From: Pleurodeles waltl
Lineage: Eukaryota > Chordata > Amphibia > Caudata > Salamandridae
Direction of reading: 5' to 3'
DNA: 64,000 bases
NCBI RefSeq assembly: GCF_031143425.1
Contig: NC_090444.1
Location: 1,534,924,782-1,534,988,781 of the forward strand
The notes beneath the pieces were generated by a model. It worked only from the letters and a program-made list of their open reading frames with translations. It did no database searches and was not told the origin of the DNA. The translations under genes and the position numbers were made by a program. Below, one piece after another: positions 12,940 to 24,305 of this stretch; the stretch's first letter is position 1; each line of letters opens with the position of its first letter.

Positions 12940-13070
12940 TAGGGGTGGGTAGTGATAAAAAGTGGTATAGGTAATGATTTTAGAGGCGGGGAGTGGTAAA
13001 AGGTTATTTTAGGGTTATGGAGTGGTAAGGGTAATTTTAGTGTTTAAGGATGAGTTTATCAGTGACTAGT
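12940..13070. repeat. Degenerate short tandem repeat (GGAGTGGTAAGGGTAATTTTAG type)
   Basis: About four imperfect units of roughly 30 bp, each with a GGGTAGTGATAA- or GGAGTGGTAAGG-like core followed by ATTTTAG, lie in a row. I see no coding potential. Confidence 0.6.
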
Positions 13071-13104
13071 GGTATATATATGTATGTACCTATGTATGTA
13101 TATG

Positions 13105-13722
13105 TGCTAGTCCTATGCTTAAAAAAGTAATACTTTGCTACAAAAACAGACATTAGAGGTAAGCAAATCTAGAGTGTTACTGGTGCGCTATACTGGAGCT
13201 GCTCTCCACCTATACTTGGAAACCACCCAGAGTGCTCTCTTCTCTTTTGCATAATTTATGCATCACTTTAACCCTGAAAGGGTTTTGTTTTGACTTATAC
13301 TGGGGGTGATACCTTGTGTCTGGACAAAGCTGAACCTCTCTGATGAGCTAGAATGATAGCAAAACACGTGTCAGGGGTTGTTTTTGCTCATTCCAGGTTG
13401 GCTTGCATGGCATTTTACCAATTCAAAGCTGTAATACTGTGCCAGGAGTGGTGAAAAGCTTTTGTCATTTACAGATGAGAAGGATGGCACTGTGCTAATC
13501 CTATGCTTAAACACTTTCCTGTATAAAGGGCAGAAGCTTTTTGTCATTTTCTAGCTTGGCATGGCACTGTACTAATCCTATGCCTAAAAACTTTGCAAGG
13601 AAAAGAGACGTTTGATGTGGGCAAATCAAGAGTGTCGCTGATGATGTAGGGTGCTCTATACTGGAGCTGCTCTCCACCTATACTTGGGAACTACCCAGCG
13701 TTCTCTCTTCTCTTTTGTGTAT

Positions 13723-13723
<1 letters not shown>
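13105..13723. repeat. Partial direct duplication (period ~460 bp)
   Basis: The block containing CTATACTGGAGCTGCTCTCC at about 13188-13250 recurs at about 13658-13720 with small differences. The preceding TCCTATGCTTAAA box occurs at about 13112, 13498 and (as TCCTATGCCTAAA) 13575. This indicates a local segmental duplication or a short satellite-like array. No gene is seen in it. Confidence 0.7.
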
Positions 13724-13766
<43 letters not shown>

Positions 13767-13778
13767 ATATATATATAT
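13724..13778. repeat. (ATCT)n(AT)n microsatellite
   Basis: About ten ATCT units run into eight AT units. The AT end marks the low-coordinate border of the Penelope-like region. Confidence 0.95.
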
Positions 13779-14054
13779 GCAAATTAATATGACCTACTGG
13801 TGGTCACTGGTACGTAGTTATAGCTAGGACCTAGTTTCTATAAGAAAAGCAATTTTTGTTTTGGCAAGGACTTTGGCACCATTTGACAAATCTTCATGAA
13901 ATCTTAAAAACTAGTGTGGCAGTCACTTCAGGTGGTGTCTGTAATGGTTCAGGGTGATCTATCAAGGGGGGGCCGAGAATTTATTGTAGGAAAATCCATA
14001 GTGATAAATTCAGAACAAATTCACCATCACGCTGTCCTGACCAAATGTTTCCGT

Positions 14055-14077
14055 GTTTCGGCAAACGCCTTCAACTG
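14055..14077 (-). ncRNA. Hammerhead-ribozyme-like motif of PLE-1 (degenerate core)
   Basis: Read on the - strand this is CAGTTGA, a small stem GGC-GTTT-GCC, then GAAAC. That is the order of a type I hammerhead core (CUGANGA, stem II, GAAA). Hammerheads are established in PLE pLTRs. The first core box differs from CUGANGA at two positions, so self-cleavage is doubtful. The same CAGTTGA variant occurs at 36832-36854. Confidence 0.45.
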
Positions 14078-15223
14078 GACATTGGCAGACATTATTGCAC
14101 ACATCAATTTATCCAATGTAGTCCTTCTTTGATTTCAATGCCCCACTGCACATTTGCAACAGCGGCGGCCATCTTAAAACATGATTGATTTTTACTATAG
14201 TAAGCCAAATGGTATTACATATGTCAATAAAGCATCCTCGTATTGGAACATAATTCACCATAGTTGAAAAGGAATATCAAGCATATGGAATTCTGTGATA
14301 AAATAACTCTCTAACATATAATTCTAACAATCTAAATATTTAAAAATATCCATACAAAACAAATTCGATACATGGATAAGGGATTGTATTTACTAAAAAT
14401 AAAGATATTTCTCAACGTAGATTTCCACACCAATTCTAATTAATTTTGTACCAAAGAGCGACAAAATAATCTATTTTACATATGATATACATATGAATAT
14501 AATAAATTTCCATAAATATTCAGATAAAATGAATTAACATTCATTGTAATACATGAGTAAAAAAGTCTAATAATCACAAAGTGGAAAAGTTTCCAGTATA
14601 AATATCTACAGCAACTCTAATCGAATTTAAACCAGAATGAGCTGTATTGATTATATAAGATATACAGAAACGTATAATCCATATATAGTCTAAATCACCG
14701 CCATGATGAAGATATAAGAAATGATGATATAAAGAGTGATGATATAAAAATTCAATAAATAATGTAAAATCCCATAAATCATTTTGATAAATTGATTCTC
14801 AACCATTAATGAATGATTGTTCATTAAAACCGAGACAAAAATACCTCATGGACAAATATATAAAAATATGTAGAGGATTCCTCAATCCATATATTGATTT
14901 ATCCACATGGAAGCAATTCTATTTTCAAAAAGATAGTTAAATCGCTCATGTTTATAAGGTGCTCAGTTTCACAACATGCAAACATAGCTAATCTAAAAAG
15001 TGATAAAAAGAATGTGCAAAAAAGAACAATTAAAACTAATATTCATAAATCCTAAATCATGAAACTAGGTATACTGATAATGGCCAAAATATTACAGATG
15101 GAGCAGACTTATTACTGAGACTAATTCTAAATATCCTCCACCTGCTGCTATGTCAGAGAAATGTTGTAATAGTGAGATAGCTCCCAATTAGGTGTCAGAG
15201 ATGTTAAGAGATCAAAAGGTATA

Positions 15224-18200
15224 TCACAGATGAACATAAAGCTCTGCATCTAGATTATGCCCCCATGGGTTTTCTGAACCAAGTAGCAAAATCATTTTAG
15301 ATTCCATCTGCCTTGGCTCTAACGTTCTATCTCCTCCTCTTGAATTGATTTTAATAGTTTTGATCCCATAAAATATCAATGAACTGCAGTCACTGTCATG
15401 GACTTCCCAGAAATGTTTGGCTATGACTTATCCTGATTCTGTATAGCCACGAAATGTTGTAAAAATCTAACTTTGAGTTTATGAATAGTGCTGCCAACAT
15501 ATTTTTTATGGCATACACATTCAATAACGTAAACAACATATTCAGTCTCACAAGTTATACAATCAGTTATCTCACAAATCTTGCCATCAAATGTTTTGTA
15601 ATTATGCGTATTATGTGCAAATTTGCAAGATTTGCAACGACCACATTTCCAAAAACCCAAACTCTTTTTGGATAGTCATGACTGATTGTCCTTGGAACAG
15701 AACAAACTTCTCGTTAGATGATCTCCCAACGACGGTGTTTTGCGATATTTGATCTGAGGATGAATCCCAATATCTTCTAAAACATGCCAGGTCTTTTGTA
15801 TAATATTTTTGAATTCTGTATGTTGTTGATTGAATTCAAAGAACAATCTGGGTGGTTGTCTATGTTCTTGTAAATGTTCCTCTCTGACTGCAGTTCTAAA
15901 GAGTAATTTATCTCTAGACATATTCATCACTCTATTCTGGGCGTCATTTAGAATCTTCAATGTATATCCTCTATTCAGAAACCTTTTAAACATAGTGGCA
16001 ATTTCTGTGTTAAAGGTGATAGTATCAGAACAAATCCTGCAAGCCCGCAGGAACTGACTATACGGAATGCTCCATTTCAAAGCTTTAGGTTGACCACTAT
16101 TCCCATGTAATATAGAATTACAAGCGGTCGGTTTGCCACAAATAGTCATCTGCAAAGTGTCCTTATTTACAGTTAGCAAGACATCTAAAAATTCAATAGT
16201 ATGTGTACTGTATTTCAGATCTAGATGAATATCAAGCTCATTGTCATTGAGTGCACTAATATATTCCAAGAGGAGCTGTTCACCGCCATCGCAAATGAGA
16301 AAGATGTAATCAATGTACCTGACCCACAGTATGACTTGTTTCATATAATTTTTATATATATCAGACCAGGCCACCTCCTTTTCCCACCAACCCATGTACA
16401 GATTAGCATAGGTGGGTGCAAAAGAAGCTCCATAGCTGTCCCCTGTTTTTGGAGATAATACTCACTGTCAAACAGGAAGACATTATGGGTAAGGCAGTAT
16501 TTTAACATAGCTGAGAGCATATTAGTGTATTGCAGAAATTCAATCTTACGAGTGTCTAGAAAGTACCTACAGGCCTAAATACGATAGTCATGCATGATGG
16601 AAGTATATAAAGAGGTCACATCCATAGTGACCAAGAGATAGTCGGATTGCCAGGGAATATTATGTACTTTGGATAAAAAAATCATTAGTATCCCGCAGGT
16701 AAGATGGCAATGCAGTTACATATGGACACAGAAAAAGATCCCAATAGCGTGAGGTATTTTCTAACAGGGATGAGTTCATGCTTACAATAGGTCGACCCGG
16801 AGGGTTTTTCTTATTTTTATGGATCTTGGGTAAGAAGTAAATACAAGGAATTTTAGGAAATTTAACTTTTAAATATGTATATTCCTCTTGATCAATAAGG
16901 CAGTCCTCAAGCCAATTATCCAGCATCTCCCAGTAGCCCAGCTGATATCTAGCAGTCAGATTTGTACATAATTTATCGTAGTGTTCCCTATTGAACAGCT
17001 GAAGATGTGCTTCTTTTGTATAGCTAGCTACATCCATAATCACGATGTTACCACCTTTATCGGAGGGCTTAATCACTATATCAGTATTGGATTTCAGAGC
17101 ATTTAAATCATTCTAACCTGAAGCAGAGAAATTAGCCCCCCTGAATTTCTTAGATTTCCAATTACTACGATATTTGTCAATGTCACCAACTGCTAGCTCA
17201 TAGAATATGTCAATTAAATTACCGCTGGGTAACTGTGGCTTGAATCTAATGGAAGGTTTTAGAGAATTATTGATAGTATAATCAACTTTAAAACCTATAT
17301 TTTTCAAAGTTTCAATATCAGTGCATTTGTTATGACTCATTGCATCAACAGTATTAGTTAAATCACCAATTTCGACAAAATCAGGAATATCATCAATGTT
17401 GAACACTTAAAGTTCAACCACATTGGTGTTATGTACATGTTGTTTTGCCTGTGCTTTGCTAGAAAAATACTTCATTAGACGTAATTTGTGAGTAAATTTA
17501 TATAATTCAGTTCTGGTGTTAACATAATCCCAATGCACAGTAGGACAAAAACTGAGACCCAAATTGAGAATACGTGTTTGATTATGGGTCAAATTGAATT
17601 TTGAAATATTGACAATGATGTTGGAATGGTCAACAGTGAGGCCACCCTCTAATTCTGATGTTTGTTGTTTCTTCCTCTTCCCCCTCCGCATCTTGTACCT
17701 CCCCGACCTCGTCCTCTGTGTCTGCTTGACTGTGGCATGACCATTTGCATGAGTCGCATTTCCCTGTGAAAATCCAGTTTGTTGGAGGCTTTATCAGCTG
17801 ATGAGCTTAAGTCTGAACTTTCATCTACAGAGGTCACTTGTTGATTAGTGTCTTCCACTGGATTGTTCTTGTCTTGCACTCTAAGGGTGTTATACTTGTG
17901 AGCAAAGCTATAAATCCTCCTAAGTTCATAATCTTTTTTATCTCTATTGAATTTATAAGCCTTGCACGCTTTGATTTCATCTCCTCTTTTCTTTATACGT
18001 TCTTCCATTTTTGTTAACAATTGTTGTGTTTCTTGTGTATTGCCCACTTTCTCTAATTCTTTCATGAATTGATCAATGATCTGCATTTGTTCCTCACTGC
18101 GTCGTTTTGCTTGATCAATCAATGTGCCCATCAGTTTAACCGAACAGTCAGCTTTATATGATCTCCATTAGATCAGGATCCATATCACCAAGGGTGGGTA

Positions 18201-18323
18201 GTAATAAAATCCGTAGACCTAGCGGTACTCAACCATTTGGAGATTGGTGGTTGTTTGGGTCCCTTTTGTATCATCAAATAATGTGGCAGCTGTTTGTTCC
18301 CATAATGCTCTACGATCAGCCAT
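15224..18323 (-). pseudogene. PLE reverse transcriptase / GIY-YIG endonuclease, broken
   Basis: The likely start is ATG at 18323 (MADRRALWEQTAATLF). A charged, coiled-coil-prone N-terminus (18131-17700) ends in an RGRGRGG tract. The PLE blocks follow: NISKFNLTHNQTRILNLG, KPSDKGGNIV (~17070), YFLPKIHK (~16830), DVTSLYT, RYIDYIFLI (~16320), then a Cys linker (CGRCKSC) and the GIY-YIG core (YVVYVIEC, KKYVGST, SRGGDR). It is dead. Stops interrupt it at 17407, 17113, 16575-16577 and 15676. A 7-T run at 16675-16681 adds a base and one base is lost near 16431. The frame also shifts near 17690 and 15425. The second catalytic Asp of YIDD is Tyr (codon 16306-16308). The last stop is TGA at 15224-15226. 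Confidence 0.85.
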
Positions 18324-18433
18324 GATATATTTAAATGGGCAAGTTTTAAAGTCACACAGAGCAATATAATACTCAATAGAGAAAGTGGAGAAAATACAAA
18401 CAAATTAATTAGAAAAAATGGAAAGAAATTAAC

Positions 18434-18435
<2 letters not shown>

Positions 18436-18474
<39 letters not shown>
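18436..18474. repeat. (TA)n microsatellite between two PLE pieces
   Basis: About 19 TA units separate the 5' end of PLE-1 from the 3' end of PLE-2. Confidence 0.97.
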
Positions 18475-18476
<2 letters not shown>

Positions 18477-18645
18477 CACTAGGGAAACCCGAGATACCAA
18501 GGCTCAAAAGGTAGCGGTCCGACCATGGTGTCGGGAAACACCATAAATAAATTAAAGCAATTTTCTTGTAATCCCAAGAAAGGTCAGGACACTTCCAGTG
18601 TAATCAAAATTATTTTACTATCATACAGATTGTTCCTCCCAACGC

Positions 18646-18670
18646 GTTTCAGCCGTAGCCTTGTTCACAG
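18646..18670 (-). ncRNA. Hammerhead-ribozyme-like motif of PLE-2 (degenerate)
   Basis: Read on the - strand this is CTGTGAA, then a short irregular hairpin AAGGCTACGGCT, then GAAACGCGTTGG. CTGTGA looks like CUGAUGA with one A lost. The GAAACGCG part is as in the copy at 36832. It is assigned by motif order only. Confidence 0.4.
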
Positions 18671-19128
18671 ATGGGGGAGCTTAGCACATTGACACATAAA
18701 TACCTGAAATCAACAAAATTGAAAACAGACAAACATAGCATACAGATCAAATCCTAATGAAAACGTTGTGGCCATATTGGACTAGTCATGTATACAGGAT
18801 ATACCTATCTGTACCTAAATATTGTTATTCATCTCCATGTGACTTAATCTAAATAACGAATATATACATTCAATTAAGTTGGTTATTCATTCCTGTCCAG
18901 CTAACTTTCCATATTGATCTTGTAATACCTTATGCTTACTGTATGTCATGTTGCTGTTCTCTATATTTCATTAAAAATCTACCCATATGTGCTAATAATC
19001 CTGTGTTGCAAATCAAAAGAAGCCCTGTGCATAAAAAATAATAACAATACTATTCCCAATAGATGTGCATACCTATATATTTAAAACCAAGATTACACTC
19101 TCATTTTCCAACTTCTACCCAGAAATAG

Positions 19129-19503
19129 CTAACCCAGATGACTACTCAATTCCTCACTAGAGTTAAGTCCCCCAGGTGCCAATGTCATAAATCTAATAAT
19201 TTATTTAGACTCCAAAATGCGCAGGGTTTTTTCTCTATCACCACCCCGTCTGTTGCTTTTGACATGATCACATACCAAATAGCTCAATAATTTCTCATTA
19301 CCTTGATGTACCTCTTGAAAATGTCTTGCTACCGGGTAGTTACCATCGTTGTTCCTAATAGCTCTCATATGCTCTAGAACTCTTTTTTTGGCCCTATGAA
19401 TAGTGCTACCAACATATCTTCTTTTGTATGGACATTTCAAACAGTACACACAAAATTCTGTATTACAATTAAAGTGTCCTGTAATGCAATGTTTATTACG
19501 TCC
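19129..19503 (-). pseudogene. PLE GIY-YIG endonuclease domain, C-terminal fragment
   Basis: The frame runs from GRNKHCITGHFNCNT through VYCLKCPYKRRYVGST, VARHFQEVH and NRRGGDREK to a TAA at 19201-19203. It continues in frame after that stop (FMTLAPGGLNSSEELSSHLG) to TAG at 19129-19131. The Cys pair before the core and the YVGST, RGGDRE and LNSSEE blocks match the PLE C-terminal pattern also seen at 15224-15660. The RT portion is missing because the fragment begins at the TA repeat at 19505. Confidence 0.8.
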
Positions 19504-19504
<1 letters not shown>

Positions 19505-19545
<41 letters not shown>

Positions 19546-19547
19546 TA
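19505..19547. repeat. (TA)n followed by poly-T
   Basis: About 16 TA units then ten T. They directly abut the 5'-truncated end of PLE-2. Confidence 0.95.
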
Positions 19548-22500
19548 GAAACCTTAATTATACTTATCATGCATGTGTGGTAAAGGCTGTGTGGTGAAGG
19601 CATGCGTTTTAAAGTCATACAACCGTACAGTGCTTGCCAAACTTTCAGCTAGGTTTGAACTAAACAAATGCCATATACATGCATAAATAATACTACTAGT
19701 GTCATACTGTGTCTATGTTTTTAGTTTCCCATCTGACTTGTCTACTACCCACTCCAGAGAGATTAAGCATGAGGGCAAGAAACCAGACCACAGAAAGGCT
19801 GTATCTGAGAGAAACAGGAAAATATAGAATCAGAATGTAGAATTAACACTAATAAACAAATATGTCCTAACATAGAGAGCCACATTGAGCTCTAATGGGC
19901 AGCATTAATTAAGCTTGGTTACTGCTGTTGAGTAAATCAGGATCTAGTAAAGAGGGAAAATACGTTTCACAAGACAAATACTACAAATCAAGAGCAAGTC
20001 AAGACCTATTTTAGTATTTGTTCACTACTTTAATTGACTGCTTGTGTTAAATTACCAAGTGCTGCTAGAACAAATATTATTCTTTGAGGTATTATGATGT
20101 ATTACTGCCTTTGGTATGACTATATCACTGGTAGCATATACCGGCAGTGATGATGGGCATCACCAGTAGTAATAGCAACCAATTAACACATTTCTTCTTA
20201 CTTTTTTATCATTGTATTTTGTTACACTTTTCAAAACATACAACCAATGACATCCACATTGGTACAACATTCGCCAGCTTCTTATTACATCACACTCTGA
20301 AGTATACAGGCCTTGTTTTCTAACATGTTAACAATCGGATTATTGCCTTCTTCACCTCTGCGCTTCTCCCTCCCCAATGCCTCAGTCAGATGACCTATGG
20401 CCAGGGTGGACCTTCCCATTCTGTGCCAAGCTTTTTCTTACTTTTGAGCAAGTAGAAAAAATTGCCAGAGTAAATATTCTGGGCTGAACCATTCCTATTG
20501 GTATCCAAGTGTAATTTGTATATGGCTAGTTCTTGTCTGAAGTAGCACAATGGAAGACATAAAGGTGGGCTGGAATACAGTCCAAGGTGAAGACCAGTGA
20601 TTGAGACTTTTGCAAGCACTCCATCTATGATATTTTGGGGTTCATCAAATGTAGGACAGAGGAAATGTGAAATGCAGTGCTAGCAACATGACGTATGGGG
20701 CAGAAAATATCTCTAAACCAGGAGTTGAGTGTGATCACACCCAACCCACAATTCAGGGAGTAACAACTTGTTCTTTGTTTTCACACTTTTTAAGACAATT
20801 TCATATCTGAATTGATTACTGGTAGTTAACTATCATTTTTTTAAATGACTGTTTCTTGTAAAGGAGAAAGTGCAATATTATGTATTTACTGCTGTCTATA
20901 TTTTATGTATCTTTTCCATAACTTTAACAGGAGTGGAGAAGATTTAATGAACAGATGGGAGTTTTCCTTTCTGCAAAAGGTGGTACATTAGCAGTAGTGG
21001 TATTTTTTAATTTACCATGGGTAATATCATCACTGCCCTTTCAGAATGAAGCTCTTTTGGTGTAATTGCCATCTAAGCAACCAGGTGTAGCATATGAGTG
21101 CCCTTCATTGTGGTTTTTTTTTTTACAGACCTCCTGCCTGGAGTGTGAAGAGTGGGAACAAGAAAGCTGATCACCCACCATATGTGGTATCTTGTTGGTT
21201 TATTCTCAGAGTGTGTCATGTTAGAAGTCTATTAAATTCCTTAATTTGAGCCAGTGGTACCTGGTGCTCGACACCAGCAGTTAATTGTCAACACCAGCCC
21301 TTATGACAGTCTGCCACACGGTTGCTGTCTGTCTAATTTAGATATGAGTACAACAACAGTTGTTTTTTTAATTAAATATGCATTAAAAACACTAGTTACC
21401 TGCTGCCCAAGCCATTCTTCGGGGGCAAGGAATAGTCTGAATTGTCACACTTGTAGGATTGTGATGATCAGTAGTAGTGTTGGTATGACATTGGCAGCGG
21501 TAGTGGGGAAATGGATGGTGCATGCTGCAGTGACCTCTGAAGAGGGCCCAAATTAAGCACTGGTCTAACAATAAATATATTTGGGGCTTTCGTTACAGTC
21601 CTTCTCTATCATTTTGTTCTGTAAAATCCACGTTGGAAGTTTGAGGTAAGTGGCTAAAAAGGCTTTAAGGAGTGACATTAGGCGCATGTGATTGGATAAA
21701 AATATACTCAAATAATCTACAGAAAAAATTCAAATAAGTGAACTCCTCTGCATGAAAAAAGCATACATTGCTCACTATCCAAGTTGGATGTAGAAACAAG
21801 TGGGAGAACAGCTTCACCATGGTTTACAATGTCGACTGGTGAGCCGGTATTAGAAAAAAAAGCTAGGCTCTCATTGGACATCAATTTATTGTAACACATG
21901 GATAAGGTAGGGTTGAGCTCTCACTGAAATCTTCAACCTAGTTATCCAGATCAAAAGTTTAAAAACATAAGAATTGGTTATAAACCTCTACTCTGACACA
22001 ATTAAATAATAGATAAACCTTTACATACAGGTATATGACAGCAGAAAATAAATTGTAATACAAATAATGCATCCCAGCGGCCTAAAAATTATCATTTACC
22101 ACAATTAGCAGGCTTCTACAGATGTCACTTGTTTCCGACATAAAGTTCACCCCAGACCATAAATAGAGGACCATACAAGAATTTCATTTTAAAAAGTATC
22201 ACATGGTTTTATAATGTTAGACAGCAAAGTATCCCAAATACTGAATTGGAATAAAATGATTTTAAGGCTCACCTAGTAATTGTTTTTCTGGTGAACTTAG
22301 AAGAGCATTTATTTATTTAGTGTGAGACAGCTATATTATGCAACATTGAGAAAGTCTCTAGAACTAACCGTGTGATTTTCGATACACAACTTTTAAAATA
22401 TCTGAGTGCAACAAAAAAGATGTACACCTGTGATTTACATTGCCATTCGTATTTTCGGGTGCTCTAACACATGATTAGGTTTTTATCATTGTACTGCAAA

Positions 22501-22799
22501 CATTTTATATCAATTAGTTCTGCTACCTTTATATCATAAAGTGTGTGTGCGTAAATATATATATATATATATAAATAATCAATAACTTCACATCTTTTTG
22601 CCTTGAAGATAGGTACGGAGATGTGGAGGTACAGAGGTAGACAAAGGGGAGCCGTTCACCAGTCAGGTCACACTGGACACTGGAAGAAAGGCACACTTGG
22701 CTTAGGCAGAAAAATTACAACTTTCAAACAGTGTCATTTTCAAAACGGTGATAAAACATATCCAACTTTGATTTTAAATGACTAATAAATTAAGTTAAT
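19548..22799. other. No gene recognised
   Basis: This is AT-rich sequence with no convincing coding blocks. A short (AT)n run lies at 22554-22573. Frames such as 21254-21556 have no family motifs. Confidence 0.4.
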
Positions 22800-23271
22800 G
22801 ATAATAAAAAAAGCCCTTATAATGCAACCTAATGTTTTCCTATGGGAGAGCCTACCGTCTTACAGCGAAAAAGTACTTTAAAGGGTTTTCACTGTCAGAA
22901 CATGTACAACTTTAAATAAACGTGTGTTGCTTTTTAGGAATCAGTACTCTGCCCTATGAATATTTAGAGCCAATCTTAGGGGTAGCATATAAGTACTAAA
23001 GAGGAAGGTTTAGGCCTGGAAAAAGGTTTTATTTTTGCCTAGTGAATAAAGCAGTTTAAAACTGCCCACCCAGGCTGCAATGGCAGTCGTGTAGATGTTT
23101 TACAGTGCTACTTTATTAGTGGCACAAGTAGTGCTGCAGCCCACTGTTAGCATTTTCTTTACAGGCCCTGGGTACATACTGTACCATATAATTCGGACTT
23201 ATAAGTAAATTAACTGTGGCAATTTGGTATATGCCAATTTTGCCATGTTTAAGAGGGAGAGCACAGGCCCT
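22800..23271 (-). mobile_element. LTR-like segment beside a gypsy RNaseH fragment
   Basis: This block resembles 62580-63100. Both have a CTGCCCTATG...CTTAGGGGT stretch, a GGCAATGACAGTC- or GGCAATGGCAGTCG-like box, a GTGGCACAA...AGTGCTGCAG box, and TGGCAATT(T/G)GGTAT near the end. It lies directly 3' (in - strand sense) of an RNaseH fragment, where an LTR is expected. Its outer border is not resolved. Confidence 0.55.
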
Positions 23272-24305
23272 TCACCACTGGTTAAAATGGGTTAAGGTTA
23301 AGAAGGCTAAATCTGGGCAATAACCACACAAAAGAGGATAATTTCCAGCATGTGTCCCTGCCTTCAGTTGAAAGCAGCAGAACTTCTTATTTTCACAGGA
23401 GTTGTCACAGTTAAGGTGAAAAAACCTGGAAAGCCCTTCTGCATAGGTGTGGTCGGTCCCAGGGCGATGTTCTACTGTAAAGTCCATTTTCTGTGGGAAG
23501 ATGGACAATCTCAACAGTTTTGGATAATTCCCACATTTGCATCAGCCACCTGAGGGGTCAGTGGTCTGTCTGAACCCAGATGTGAGTCTCAGACAAGTAT
23601 GGTCTCAATTTCTTCAGAGTTTACACCAGTGCAAATATGTCCCTCTCCACAGCAACACTCAACCTCTGTTCCCAGGGAAGTGTCCTATTCCTGATGAAGG
23701 CTATAGGTTGGTCCAAGACCTCATTATTTAGCTGTGACAAGACAACCACAATGCCATTCTCTGAAGCATCTGTCTGCAATAAGAGGTCTTGGGAAAAGCG
23801 GGTGCCTTGAGCACTGTGCTGTACACAGGGCGTCGTTCCGTGTGTTGAAAGCCTTCTGGAAAACCTCTGTCCAGATCACCTGCTTGGGCTACTTCTAGGA
23901 AGTCAACTCAGTTTAGGGGGCAGCAACAGTGCCATACCTCTGAACAAACCTCCAGTGAGGCATAAGAAAGCTTTCACCGGGGTTCAGGCCTGGGGATTTT
24001 CCCAAGCCATGATGATTTGGATCTTGAGCTGAGGAGCCTTAACCTTGTCTTCACCAATTTGGTGACCCAGGTACACAAGAGAACCCTGCCCTATCCATCA
24101 CTTGGTGGCCTTGATAGTCAGGCTTGCCTTTTGCAGTGCCTGGAGCACATCTTGGAGGTGGTGCAGGTGATCAACCCAGCTGGTGCTGAAAACTGCAATG
24201 TTGCCAAGGTAGGTGGCACTGACGTTTTCTATTCCAGCTAGGACTCAGTTAATTGATGTCTGGAAGGTGGCAGGAGCATTTCTTAGTCCAAAGGAGCATC
24301 ACTTT
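23272..24305 (-). pseudogene. Ty3/gypsy RT-RNaseH fragment (Gmr1-like), degenerate
   Basis: On the - strand an RT block with a one-base shift (FGLRNAPATFQTSIN) lies near 24300-24245. It is followed by decayed RT connection and RNaseH, ending EHRPGTDHTYAEGLSRFFHL near 23480-23420. The RNaseH end is close to that of the 12-kb element (43899-44408), and no integrase follows it before the LTR-like block. That fits a Gmr1-type order. Stops and shifts are frequent. Its 5' side is cut by L1 sequence at about 24306. Confidence 0.65.

Larger units (their letters stand above)
13779..18435 (-). mobile_element. Penelope-like retroelement (PLE-1), - strand, degenerate
   Basis: This is a PLE with an RT plus GIY-YIG reading frame (18323 to 15224), a long AT-rich 3' part, and a hammerhead-like motif at 14055-14077 that probably lies in its pLTR. 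Both inferred ends abut TA repeats (13763-13778 and 18436-18474). The 3' border is inferred from the repeat and from the ~55 bp shared with the piece at 36620-36858. No 5' pLTR is evident. The GIY-YIG domain is established for the Penelope/Neptune/Poseidon groups. The subgroup is not determined here. Confidence 0.7.
18475..19504 (-). mobile_element. Penelope-like retroelement fragment (PLE-2), 3' end
   Basis: This piece has the GIY-YIG C-terminus (19503-19129), a 3' UTR, and a hammerhead-like motif at 18646-18670. It is bounded by (TA)n on both sides. Its GIY-YIG sequence differs clearly from PLE-1 (MYCLKCPYKRRYVGST), so it is a separate family member, not a tandem copy. Confidence 0.75.
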
